Below are positions 56,293-64,000 of a stretch of 64,000 nt of DNA, in pieces (the stretch's first letter is position 1; the number at the start of each line of letters is the position of its first letter). The position numbers and the translations under genes are program-made. The notes beneath the pieces are model-generated. The model worked only from the letters and a program-made list of their open reading frames with translations, was not told where the DNA came from and searched no databases. The stretch is taken from positions 186,001 through 250,000 of the forward strand of contig NZ_CP034444.1 in the NCBI RefSeq assembly GCF_003952385.1. Direction: 5' to 3'. This DNA comes from Mesorhizobium sp. M1D.F.Ca.ET.043.01.1.1 (GTDB taxonomy: Bacteria > Pseudomonadota > Alphaproteobacteria > Rhizobiales > Rhizobiaceae).

Positions 56293-57333
56293 TCAAGCGC
56301 CCGCTGCGCTGTTTGCCGCCTCAAGACCCCGATATGTCCCGCCCTTGGTCAAAAGCGCCCAGATGATCCGGGCCATCTTGTTGGCGAGCGCGACAGCCAC
56401 GACCTTGTAGGGCCGCCGCTTCAGAAGACCATTCAGCCATTTCGGCGCTTTGTCGTTGCCCCGCATATGCCGCAGGACAGAAGTTGCACCGAGCACCAGC
56501 AGGGAGCGAATCTCCGCATTGCCCATCTTCGATATTCCTCCAAGCCGCTCTTTGCCTCCGCTCGAATGGGACCTCGGCGTCAATCCCAACCAGGCGGCGA
56601 AGTGACGGCCGGATTTGAACCCGCCGGGATCTGGAACAAGCGCCTTGATAGAAGCCGCTGTGATTGCTCCGACACCTGGTATCGTAGCCATCCGCCGCAT
56701 ATCCCCGTCACGTCTTGCCTCACGAACAATCTCCCGCTCGAGATCATCGATCTGTCGCATCAGCGCCTCGATCTGATCGGCGATGGCCGATAAAGCCAAA
56801 CGGGCAGCTTTCGGCAAGCGAGCATCGGTCTCATCGCGCACGATATCGATCAACCCCGCAACTTTCGCCGAGCTGATGCCAGCGATGATGCCCATCTCCG
56901 ATAAATGAGCGCGCAGCGCATTGATCACCTGAGTTCGCTGACGAACCAGAAGTCCGCGCGTCTTCAGCACCATCGCGGCCGCCTGCTGCTCGACCGTTTT
57001 GACCGGAACAAACCGCATCGTCTTGCGGACTACGGCCTCGCTGATCGCCTCGGCGTCGGCGGCATCCGTCTTGCCTCGCTTGACGAACGGCTTGACATAG
57101 GCCGGCGGGATCAACCGAACCTTGTGACCAAGTGCTGCGATCTCGCGCGCCCAGTAATGCGAACCGCCGCAGGCTTCGAGGCCGACCAGGCACGCAGGCT
57201 GCTTCTCGAAAAACCGCAGCACCTCGGCGCGGCGGAGTTTACGGCTGACGATTGGAGAACCCTCGGCGTCAGCGCCGTGGATCTGAAAAACCTGCTTGGC
57301 CAAATCCAGCCCGATGGTGGTAATATGCTTCAC
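56293..57333 (-). CDS. IS110-family transposase (DEDD recombinase)
   Basis: 346 residues. The N-terminal RuvC-like DEDD domain begins TIGLDLAKQVFQIHG (first Asp), then VGLEACGGSHYWAREI (Glu) and VKRGKTDAADAEAI (Asp pair). The C-terminal Transposase_20 domain contains MATIPGVGAITAASIKA and the catalytic-serine region FAAWLGLTPRSHSSGGKERL. All parts look intact, so it may be active. A GTG at 57333 with ggag 7 bp upstream is preferred to an in-frame start at 57372. Confidence 0.9.
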   Translation of the reverse strand: MKHITTIGLDLAKQVFQIHGADAEGSPIVSRKLRRAEVLRFFEKQPACLVGLEACGGSHYWAREIAALGHKVRLIPPAYVKPFVKRGKTDAADAEAISEAVVRKTMRFVPVKTVEQQAAAMVLKTRGLLVRQRTQVINALRAHLSEMGIIAGISSAKVAGLIDIVRDETDARLPKAARLALSAIADQIEALMRQIDDLEREIVREARRDGDMRRMATIPGVGAITAASIKALVPDPGGFKSGRHFAAWLGLTPRSHSSGGKERLGGISKMGNAEIRSLLVLGATSVLRHMRGNDKAPKWLNGLLKRRPYKVVAVALANKMARIIWALLTKGGTYRGLEAANSAAGA

Positions 57334-57372
57334 GGAACGGCTCCTACCTTGTGGCGTTGAAACAACGACCAC
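56293..57372 (-). mobile_element. IS110-family insertion sequence (coding part; ends not resolved)
   Basis: The span covers the transposase and its immediate leader. True ends are unknown because IS110 elements have no conspicuous inverted repeats and make no clean target duplication. The non-coding stretch upstream of the transposase (57334-57600) is where IS110 elements encode their bridge RNA. Confidence 0.6.
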
Positions 57373-57599
57373 GTTTTAGCACTCTGATGCTGCGGTAGCG
57401 GGCCGTTCCACCTCATCAAACTACTCGACCACGCCGCGTGACGTGAACGGGCCGAAACCATCCGACAGGATCCTCCAAGGTGTGTCTCTCTTGGCGACCT
57501 CCCAGCACATCTGCGAGCAAAAATAATAGTGGAACGGTCGCCGGTAAAAAGTAGAACCGCAGTGGATACAGATCATTGGCTGCCTCCAAGGTATTCGTT
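57334..57599. other. Non-coding leader upstream of IS110 transposase
   Basis: No gene is present. In IS110-group elements this side carries the bridge RNA that guides recombination. Short complementary stretches such as cgggccgttcc (near 57400) with gaacgggccg (near 57448) could form one of its stem-loops. This is a positional inference. Confidence 0.35.
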
Positions 57600-57851
57600 C
57601 TAGGCTCTATCGCGCCGCTGTTGACGGCCTGCCGACTGGACTTGGCTCAATTCGACCTTGATCGCGCGACGTGCGCAGGCGGGTCCCGGGCCTCGCATAT
57701 AGTGGAGCTCTGGCCTGTAGCGGGGTGCGATGAATTCGCGGACCGCAGATGCCAATTGCGCCGCTAGTGATATCGCGTGCGCAGTCCGGGCTACGAAAGC
57801 TGGCACGGCAAGAGACGTGTGGCGCGACGGCATTCCCGTGTGCTCGGACAT
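57600..57851 (-). CDS. Small hypothetical protein with strong ribosome site
   Basis: 83 residues (start SEHTGMPSRHTSLAVPAFVA, then RTAHAISLAAQLASAVREFI). The ATG at 57851 is preceded by taggaggag at ideal spacing, the best Shine-Dalgarno in the area, which argues for real translation. The helical middle and basic C-terminus match no family I know. It lies alone in otherwise empty DNA between the IS and the ABC importer genes. Confidence 0.5.
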   Translation of the reverse strand: MSEHTGMPSRHTSLAVPAFVARTAHAISLAAQLASAVREFIAPRYRPELHYMRGPGPACARRAIKVELSQVQSAGRQQRRDRA

Positions 57852-58392
57852 TGAACTCCTCCTAGAGGATTTCGGCTGTGGGTACAGGATGCGCCGACCC
57901 CACCCGCGAACCAATTCTGCAAGGGTATCTTCGACGCGATGCCATGGTCTTGGCGGGATGCGTCCAGTGGATGGCGACCCCGATCACAGTTAACCTCGGA
58001 CCGATGCCTTAGTGTGCGAAGACTAGGCCTAGGCGACAGGGTGGATACATCCTCGACACAATGCCGCCCGGCCGGATCAGAGTTGATGTCGGCCGCAGCG
58101 CTTTTCAGGAATCCCCTCGGCCCGAAAGACTTTGCCGAGCCGGCGTTTGCGTTCCACAATCTATGCCTAAGGATAGGGTATCCTCTGCCCGAGACTCATA
58201 GACTGCTATCGGTGAGCGTCGTATCGTGCAACCAGGCAGTGTATTGTCTGGCTGACAGCGGTGGAGAGACGAAGGGTAGTCTCGGCGACATCGACGATGC
58301 TGAGTTGAACAAGCGCCTCTTCGGCCAAGGATTTGAGTGCATATGGCTTGCCGCAGTCCCTCGCCGAAAGACCAGGCTAACGGGGACATTTG
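57852..58392. other. Intergenic region before ABC importer genes
   Basis: About 540 bp with no supported gene; overlapping short frames on both strands lack ribosome sites. It should contain the promoter of the ABC operon. Confidence 0.45.
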
Positions 58393-59952
58393 ATGCAAAC
58401 GTCCTACTCTCGTCCTGCCAAACAATCTTCCAGACGCGGCTTTGGCCTCCGTATGCTGGGACTCGCGCTCGGCTTGCTGCTTTGGGTGGCGCCGGCGTTC
58501 GCTCAGGAGGTCCTGCGCATTCCGTATGTGACCGATATCGGCACATTCGATCCGGACAACGGGTTTGAAACCGGCGCGATGAGCGCAATCAACAACGTCT
58601 ACGAAGGCCTTGTCGAATACCAGCCGGGTTCGACCAGAATCGTTGGTCGGCTCGCCAAGAGTTGGGAGATTTCAGACGACGGCCTGACTTACACATTTCA
58701 CCTGGTGGATGGCGTCAAGTTCCATGATGGCACGCCATTCAATGCGGCAGCAGTCATAACGTCGTTCGAAAGGCGCCGTGATCGTGGGCTGAGCTTGAGC
58801 TACTTCCTCGCCAATGTGAAAGACATGAAAGCACCCGACGATTCGACAGTCGTGCTCACGCTGGCTCATCCTCAGCCGTCGCTCCTCGACGCCCTTTCCA
58901 GTCCGTGGGGGCCAAAGGTCATCAGTCCCGTAGCGCTGGCGGAGCATAACAAGGGCGATTTCGCGAAGACCTGGCTCAATGAGCATGCGGTCGGTACCGG
59001 TCCGTTCAAACTGGCCGAATTCAAACGCGGTCAGCGCTATGTGCTCGAACGCAACGACGACTACTGGGGTGAGAAACCGTTCTTCCGGCAGATCCAGATC
59101 TCTGTCGTGCCCGATATCAGCCAGCAGATACTTCAATTGCAGGCGGGTGCGATCGATGCAGTGCCGATTAACTATCCTTTCGCCCAACTCGGAAGCCTTC
59201 CGAAGGGTCTGGAGATAACCTCCGCCCCGAGCATGATACCGTACGATCTCTTCGTTAAGCCGAACTCGCCTCTCGACGACGCGGAAGTCCGCAAGGCGGT
59301 TTTGACGGCAATCAACCCGGCGCTGTGGGTCAAGGACGCCTTTGGAGAATTCGCTAGCTTGTCAAAGTCGGTATATCCGAATGTCATGCTCGACCCAGTG
59401 AATCCTATCCGGTTCCCAACCGACCTCGAGGCAGCCAAAGCCGCGATCTCCAAGCATGGCGCGGTCAATTTGGTCATTGGCCTCCATAGCGCGGCTCCGA
59501 GCTACAGCCGCATCGCCGATCTGATAATAGCGCAACTGGCGTTGATCGGCGTAAAAGCAACGGCTTACGTACTGCCCTCTGGCGCTGCCTACACCTTGAA
59601 GCACAACCCAAACCCTCCCGATTTGCTGCTCACCATCGCGGGGCCGGACGCCGCTCATCCGGAGAACCAGGCCAAGGTGTTCTTCACGAAAGATGGTGTC
59701 CTTAATTTTTTTGGCCGGGTCGTGCCGAAAGCCGATGCCATCGTGGATCAGGCAGGGAAGTTGACCGACGTCAAAGAGCGCGACGCTCTCTACGAGAGAG
59801 CGGGGCAAATGTATTTCGATGCTGGCGTCGTTATCCCGCTTATCAACGTCGACGATGTGGTTGTGCACGCCAAGGGTCTGAAGGACCTTGGACTTCGTCC
59901 TGTGTACCCACCCGGCAACATCGACTTCAGCACCGTTCGCTGGGGACACTGA
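58393..59952 (+). CDS. ABC transporter substrate-binding protein (peptide/nickel type, family 5)
   Basis: 519 residues. Signal peptide with a long basic start (SSRRGFGLRMLGLALGLLLW) and cleavage after AFA. The mature part has family-5 hallmarks: VTDIGTFDPDNGFETGAMSA, YEGLVEYQPGS, KSWEISDDGLTYTFHLVDGV and KFHDGTPFNAAAV. Such proteins bind di- or oligopeptides, nickel, opines or sugars in the periplasm. It is followed after 44 bp by a double ATPase and two permeases, making a complete importer. The ligand is unknown. Confidence 0.9.
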   Translation: MQTSYSRPAKQSSRRGFGLRMLGLALGLLLWVAPAFAQEVLRIPYVTDIGTFDPDNGFETGAMSAINNVYEGLVEYQPGSTRIVGRLAKSWEISDDGLTYTFHLVDGVKFHDGTPFNAAAVITSFERRRDRGLSLSYFLANVKDMKAPDDSTVVLTLAHPQPSLLDALSSPWGPKVISPVALAEHNKGDFAKTWLNEHAVGTGPFKLAEFKRGQRYVLERNDDYWGEKPFFRQIQISVVPDISQQILQLQAGAIDAVPINYPFAQLGSLPKGLEITSAPSMIPYDLFVKPNSPLDDAEVRKAVLTAINPALWVKDAFGEFASLSKSVYPNVMLDPVNPIRFPTDLEAAKAAISKHGAVNLVIGLHSAAPSYSRIADLIIAQLALIGVKATAYVLPSGAAYTLKHNPNPPDLLLTIAGPDAAHPENQAKVFFTKDGVLNFFGRVVPKADAIVDQAGKLTDVKERDALYERAGQMYFDAGVVIPLINVDDVVVHAKGLKDLGLRPVYPPGNIDFSTVRWGH

Positions 59953-59996
59953 ACTCCAGCCGTCCGGTTCGTTCGCAGCTCAGGCCCACACTCTAA

Positions 59997-61799
59997 ATGA
60001 TCAAGCCTTCGCCCCGAATGTCCGAACCCGCTACCGAGTCCGTCCTCGCCGTCAAGGACCTCTCGGTCTTCCTCAGCCGCGAGGGTCGTCCTTCCCACGT
60101 CCTCGACGGCATCAGTTTCGACATGTTTCCGGGCGAGATCATTGCGCTGGTCGGCGAAAGCGGTTCTGGGAAGACAAGCATCGGGCTGACGCTTCAGGGG
60201 CTCCTACCGCGCGAAAACCTGCCGCGGGTCGCAGGCTCGATCCGGCTTGCGGGGATCGAGCTTGTCGGCGCGGGAAGGCGCACCTGGCAGTTGGCCCGCC
60301 GCCAACTCGTCCGCGCCATCTCGCAAGATCCGATGGGCGCACTCAATCCGACGATGACGATCCGCCACCAGATGCGAGAATCCAATGGAGAGGCCGAGGG
60401 ATCGATCGAAGACTGGCTCAGCCGGACCGGCTTGCCTGACCCGGACCGCATCGGCGATGCGCTTCCGCATCGCCTTTCTGGGGGGCAGCGTCAGCGCGTG
60501 CTGATCGCCATGGCGATGATGGCAAGACCGAAGGTGCTTATCGCCGACGAACCGACCACCGCGCTCGATGTAAGCATGCAGGCGCAGATCCTCGACCTGT
60601 TGCGCGATCTCGCCCGCGAGCAGCAGACGGCAATTCTTTTTGTAACCCACGATCTGCGTGTGGCGGCCTCACTGGCCGACCGCATCTTGGTTCTCTACGC
60701 CGGGCGCATCGTTGAAATGGGACGTATGCAGGACGTAGCTCGGAAAGCCGCACACCCCTATTCCGCCGGTCTGCTCGCTGCTCGGTTCGATCTGGACTCT
60801 GATCGACGGCGCCCGCTTCCCACGCTCCCGTCCGAGCGCACACCCTCTATAAACATTGAGAACGCCTGCGCCTACGCAACACGTTGCCCGATTGCCCAGC
60901 CAGATTGCACGGCGATCCGCCCGCCGCTGGAGCCTGCCTCTGCCCACAGTGGCGCTGTCGCTTGCCTTCACCAGGAACAAACTCCATTGCTCTCAACGCA
61001 TGGAGCGGGAGCTGAACCATGGCCTCCCCAGGCGATCCAGCAAACCGCCGCCTTGAGGTTGTCCAACATCGGAAAAACATATCCGACAGGCGCACGTTCG
61101 TTTTGGGGAGCTCGTCAACCGCAGCCCGTTCTTAGGTCGGTCAACCTCTCGATCAAGCTCGGCGAGTGTGTGGCGCTGGTGGGCGAAAGTGGCGCCGGCA
61201 AGTCCACCCTTCTGAGGATTGCTGCCGGGCTCGTGGTGCCCGACAGCGGCACTGTTATTCGCTTCGATAAGTTTCCACCACAAGTCGTGTTTCAAGACCC
61301 CGTGGCGGCACTGACACCATGGCTCACGATCGGCGAGCAGATCGGCGAGCGCCTGCGTGCCGTTTCGCTGGATAGTGATTACGGCCGCCGTCGCGTCGGT
61401 GAGGCAATAAAGCTAGTCGGCCTCGATCCGGTCCTGATGGACGCGCTGCCGGCCGAGCTGTCGGTCGGGCAATGCCAGCGCGCTGTTTTAGCTCGCGCGG
61501 TAATCGTCCCCCCGAGGCTTCTACTTTGCGATGAGCCGATCAGCGCCATGGATGTGTCATTGGCGGCCACCACATTGAACCTTCTTAGCGACCTTCGGCG
61601 ACGACTCGACATGGCGATGTTGTTCGTGACCCACGATCTGGCGGCCGCCAGGGTCATCGCCGACCGTGTCGCGGTGCTAAAAGACGGCGAGTTGGTCGAG
61701 ATTGCGGATCCAGATGCTATTATTGCCGCACCACAGTCCGCCTACACGCGCTCACTGATCGCGGCGATGCCGAGCCTGCCGGTGGGAGGCGGACAATGA
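59997..61799 (+). CDS. ABC transporter double ATPase (DppD-DppF fusion type)
   Basis: 600 residues with two nucleotide-binding domains. Domain 1 (about 15-260): Walker [10 protein letters not shown], signature LSGGQRQR, Walker [13 protein letters not shown] and switch THD. An oligopeptide-type C-terminal segment with three cysteines ([16 protein letters not shown]) follows. Domain 2 (about 350-595): GESGAGKST, Walker [10 protein letters not shown] and THD, but the signature reads LSVGQCQR, deviating from LSGGQ. It powers import through the two permeases downstream. Its stop overlaps the next start by 4 bp. Confidence 0.9.
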   Translation: MIKPSPRMSEPATESVLAVKDLSVFLSREGRPSHVLDGISFDMFPGEIIALVGESGSGKTSIGLTLQGLLPRENLPRVAGSIRLAGIELVGAGRRTWQLARRQLVRAISQDPMGALNPTMTIRHQMRESNGEAEGSIEDWLSRTGLPDPDRIGDALPHRLSGGQRQRVLIAMAMMARPKVLIADEPTTALDVSMQAQILDLLRDLAREQQTAILFVTHDLRVAASLADRILVLYAGRIVEMGRMQDVARKAAHPYSAGLLAARFDLDSDRRRPLPTLPSERTPSINIENACAYATRCPIAQPDCTAIRPPLEPASAHSGAVACLHQEQTPLLSTHGAGAEPWPPQAIQQTAALRLSNIGKTYPTGARSFWGARQPQPVLRSVNLSIKLGECVALVGESGAGKSTLLRIAAGLVVPDSGTVIRFDKFPPQVVFQDPVAALTPWLTIGEQIGERLRAVSLDSDYGRRRVGEAIKLVGLDPVLMDALPAELSVGQCQRAVLARAVIVPPRLLLCDEPISAMDVSLAATTLNLLSDLRRRLDMAMLFVTHDLAAARVIADRVAVLKDGELVEIADPDAIIAAPQSAYTRSLIAAMPSLPVGGGQ

Positions 61800-62659
61800 C
61801 GGGAAGGCCAAGCCCGGACACCCTCCCTGCGCGACCTCGCTTCAACTGGCGCGACTTCTTCCGGCGTGCCGGTTGGCTTGAAAGCGTCGGTATTGTCGGC
61901 GTGCCTATCGTCACAATTGTCGCCGTGCTGGCGCCTTGGATCACGCCGTTCGATCCGCAACTGCGCGTTGCGGGCGCCTACCTCCCACCCTCGGCCGAAC
62001 ATTGGTTCGGCACTGACGAGATCGGCCGCGACCTGTTCTCGCGCGTCATCCTCGGCATTCGATATACCTGGCTGCCAGGGCTCGCGGTTATCGGCTTCAG
62101 TCTCGTTGTGGGCTCCCTAATCGGCCTGATTTCTGGCCTTGCGGGCGGCAAGGTCGATCTGGTGATCGAGCGGATCGTCGATTTATTCCTAGTCCTTCCA
62201 GCAACACTCATCGCCTTGGCTGTCGTGGCTTCGCTCGGCCCCGGGCTCGTGAACACAATGATCGCACTCGCGATCTTCTGGTGGATGTGGTACGCGCGCA
62301 TTTCCCGTGATGAAATTCGTCGCTTGAAGGCCCGTCCTCATGTCGAGGCGGCACGTATTGCCGGGGTCCGCGGTCCGCGCCTCCTGTTGCGCTACTTGTT
62401 GCCAGGAGTTGTTCCGGCATTGGTCATCGGGGCGTCATTGGATGTTGCAAACATCATTATGACGCTGTCGCTGATGTCGTTCCTGGGACTTGGATTGCCT
62501 GCACCGGCGCCTGAACTCGGCGCCATGACGTCGCGAACCCTCGACAGCCTCACCGTCCATTGGTGGCTGCCGGTCCTGCCGGCCGCGATCATCTTTCTTC
62601 TCTGTCTGCTCGCCAACCTTGCCGGCGACGGTATTCGTGCCGCGCTAAGGGGGACCTAG
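61796..62659 (+). CDS. ABC transporter permease (DppC type)
   Basis: 287 residues with six membrane helices. The N-terminal domain (LAPWITPFDPQL, HWFGTDEIGRDLFSRVILGI) is typical of the OppC/DppC branch. The EAA loop reads EAARIAGVRGPRLLLRYLLP. It overlaps the ATPase stop by 4 bp and its stop is followed immediately by the next ATG. Confidence 0.9.
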   Translation: MTGRPSPDTLPARPRFNWRDFFRRAGWLESVGIVGVPIVTIVAVLAPWITPFDPQLRVAGAYLPPSAEHWFGTDEIGRDLFSRVILGIRYTWLPGLAVIGFSLVVGSLIGLISGLAGGKVDLVIERIVDLFLVLPATLIALAVVASLGPGLVNTMIALAIFWWMWYARISRDEIRRLKARPHVEAARIAGVRGPRLLLRYLLPGVVPALVIGASLDVANIIMTLSLMSFLGLGLPAPAPELGAMTSRTLDSLTVHWWLPVLPAAIIFLLCLLANLAGDGIRAALRGT

Positions 62660-63649
62660 ATGCTGGCATATCTCGCCAAAAGCATCGTCGGCGCCGTCAT
62701 CGTTCTGCTGATGATGAGCTTCATCGTATTTGGCCTCCAAAGCATCATACCCGCCGATCCAGCGCGGGCGATTGCTGGGCCGAGCGCTCCGCCAGAAGCT
62801 GTCGAAGCAGTGCGCAAGCAACTCGGACTGGACGACCCGGCTGTCGTTCAGTACGGGCGCTTCCTATCGCGCCTCGCGCACGGAGATCTGGGTACGTCGG
62901 TTAGAACCCGGCGCCCAGTGTCAGACGACATACAGCAATTTCTTCCGGCCACCCTGGAGCTCGGACTGACGTCGATCGCTTTGGGAGTGGCGCTCGCCGG
63001 CGTCATGGCGGCACTCCAGTTCCTCGTTCCGGGATCGGCCGGCATAAGACTCGCTTTGGTAGGAGTGGGCTCCACGCCGATCTTTCTGTCAGCCTTACTT
63101 CTCGCCTATTTTTTCTGGTTCCGACTCGACTGGCTTCCCGGAGCGGGCAGGCTTGCGTACCGCGACTTCGCAGGCCCTACGGGATTCAACGTGATTGATG
63201 GAATACTGGTCGGCCGGCCCGACGTCAGTGCCGACGCGCTGTTGCACATGATTTTGCCAGCGTTTGCACTGGCGCTACCTATCGGCGTCGCGGTTGGGCG
63301 AAGCCTGAACGGTGCGCTTCACGACGTCATGAACCAGGCGTATGTCCGAACAGCACGCGGCAAGGGTCTTGGCGAGACTCGGGTACTGTTTCATCACGGT
63401 TTGCGCAATGCCGCCACGGCCCCACTGTCCATGCTCGGCCTGCAGGTCCGGCTTCTCTTCGGCAATCTGCTTGTTGTCGAGCGCATTTTCGGGTGGCCTG
63501 GTCTCGGTCTTTACACAGTTCAGTCCTTTGCCAGCGCAGATCTCCCGGCGGTGCTGGGCGTCGCAATGGTCTTTGGAATCTTGTACATTTTGGTCAACAC
63601 GCTCATCGAGATCGGACAGTCGATGGCCGATGCCCGGATTAGCCTCTAA
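62660..63649 (+). CDS. ABC transporter permease (DppB type)
   Basis: 329 residues with six membrane helices. The N-terminal part (IVFGLQSIIPADPARAIAG, LGLDDPAVVQYGRFLSR and GDLGTSVRTRRPV) is typical of the OppB/DppB branch. The EAA loop reads YVRTARGKGLGETRVLFHHG. It starts at the base after the DppC-type stop. Gene order (binding protein, ATPase, C, B) is the reverse of the usual B-C-D-F. Its last 11 bp overlap, tail to tail, the kinase gene on the other strand. Confidence 0.9.
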   Translation: MLAYLAKSIVGAVIVLLMMSFIVFGLQSIIPADPARAIAGPSAPPEAVEAVRKQLGLDDPAVVQYGRFLSRLAHGDLGTSVRTRRPVSDDIQQFLPATLELGLTSIALGVALAGVMAALQFLVPGSAGIRLALVGVGSTPIFLSALLLAYFFWFRLDWLPGAGRLAYRDFAGPTGFNVIDGILVGRPDVSADALLHMILPAFALALPIGVAVGRSLNGALHDVMNQAYVRTARGKGLGETRVLFHHGLRNAATAPLSMLGLQVRLLFGNLLVVERIFGWPGLGLYTVQSFASADLPAVLGVAMVFGILYILVNTLIEIGQSMADARISL

Positions 63650-64000
63650 GAGCAACGCCTACTGTCGCGGCGTTTGATTCCTCGACCGAGTTGGTAGCGG
63701 TGATGGGGAGGCTGAAAGTTATCGACGCCCCCCCTGTGTCGACATTTTCCGCCCAAAGCCGCCCGCAGTGTGCTTCGACAATCGAGCGGCAGATTGCCAA
63801 ACCCATTCCCATTCCGTCCGGCTTAGTTGTGTAGAACGCGTCAAAAATCAGTTCCGGATTACTGAGCCCGCGCCCGCAATCTCGCACTTCGACCTCTACT
63901 GTCTCGTCATTTTGACTCCGCGACACGATCCGCAACCTTCGCACATTAGTGGCGACCTCCTGCATCGCTTCGATTGCGTTGCGGACGAGGTTGAGGACGA
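63639..64000 (-). CDS. Sensor histidine kinase (3' part, start beyond window)
   Basis: About 120 C-terminal residues of a HATPase_c domain. From the window edge it reads LNLVRNAIEAM (N box), then EVEVRDCGRGLSN (G1), DAFYTTKPDGMGMGLAICRS (F/G2) and LWAENVDTGGASITFSLPI. It closely resembles the end of the MASE1/PAS kinase at 51950-54754 (FFTTKDEGLGMGLAICRSII), so it is probably a relative of it. The rest lies outside the window. Confidence 0.85.
   Translation of the reverse strand, partial: VLNLVRNAIEAMQEVATNVRRLRIVSRSQNDETVEVEVRDCGRGLSNPELIFDAFYTTKPDGMGMGLAICRSIVEAHCGRLWAENVDTGGASITFSLPITATNSVEESNAATVGVALRG

Overview
The window reads as the chromosome of a rhizobial alphaproteobacterium, most likely Mesorhizobium or a close relative. 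The evidence is high-GC codon use, rhizobial-type housekeeping genes (opgC-like, sthA, bpt, parC, aspS, rnd, guaB, rlmE, ppx), short palindromic repeats typical of rhizobial intergenic DNA, and an integrase island next to a tRNA gene. Species was inferred by reading only; no database was searched.

Positions 1-29,700 are ordinary, densely packed core chromosome. The window opens inside an OpgC-type membrane protein. A five-gene block follows (1424-5816): TelA, a lipoprotein joining a solute-binding domain to a von Willebrand A domain, an XpaC-like membrane protein, and a second binding protein whose Tat-type leader is out of frame with its body. Then come the soluble transhydrogenase, an RDD protein, leucyl-transferase Bpt, a DMT exporter, an AI-2E permease, topoisomerase IV subunit A, a periplasmic protein of unknown function, AspRS, a DeoR-type repressor divergent from an MFS gene, a second MFS gene, RNase D, a MAPEG protein, IMP dehydrogenase, a third MFS gene, RlmE, a Ppx/GppA phosphatase and an LPG-synthase-like membrane protein.

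At 29,846 lies tRNA-Gln(CTG), directly followed by a tyrosine integrase, a small protein and a MerR-like regulator with two identical-type operators at its start. This is the classic left end of an integrative element. Its first cargo (32.3-36.7 kb) is unrecognised: a membrane protein, a ComEC-like metallo-beta-lactamase protein, and a tightly coupled three-gene operon. Two products of that operon carry HEPN features (an R-x4-H motif behind a zinc ribbon, and a second HEPN-like helical domain). This cargo is the best candidate here for an undescribed defence or conflict system.

From 36.7 kb on the DNA is a mosaic of regulatory and stress genes mixed with broken genes. It contains an MFS remnant fused to a truncated sensor kinase, two response regulators (one with a class III nucleotide cyclase), a gutted Rieske gene before an intact orphan cytochrome b, a cyclic-nucleotide-binding MscS channel, and a second kinase. 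A run of stress-type genes follows (SDR, Tat-exported hydrolase, cupin, CBS, AhpD-like, HD). Next is a four-gene phosphorelay operon (MASE1/PAS kinase, FixJ-type regulator, receiver, FixJ-type regulator), then an SPW-repeat protein and an IS110-type transposase with about 1 kb of mostly empty DNA.

The window closes with a peptide-type ABC importer (binding protein, double ATPase, two permeases) and the 3' part of another sensor kinase facing it. No second copy of the tRNA 3' end was found, so the right border of the island, if it survives, is probably beyond 64,000.
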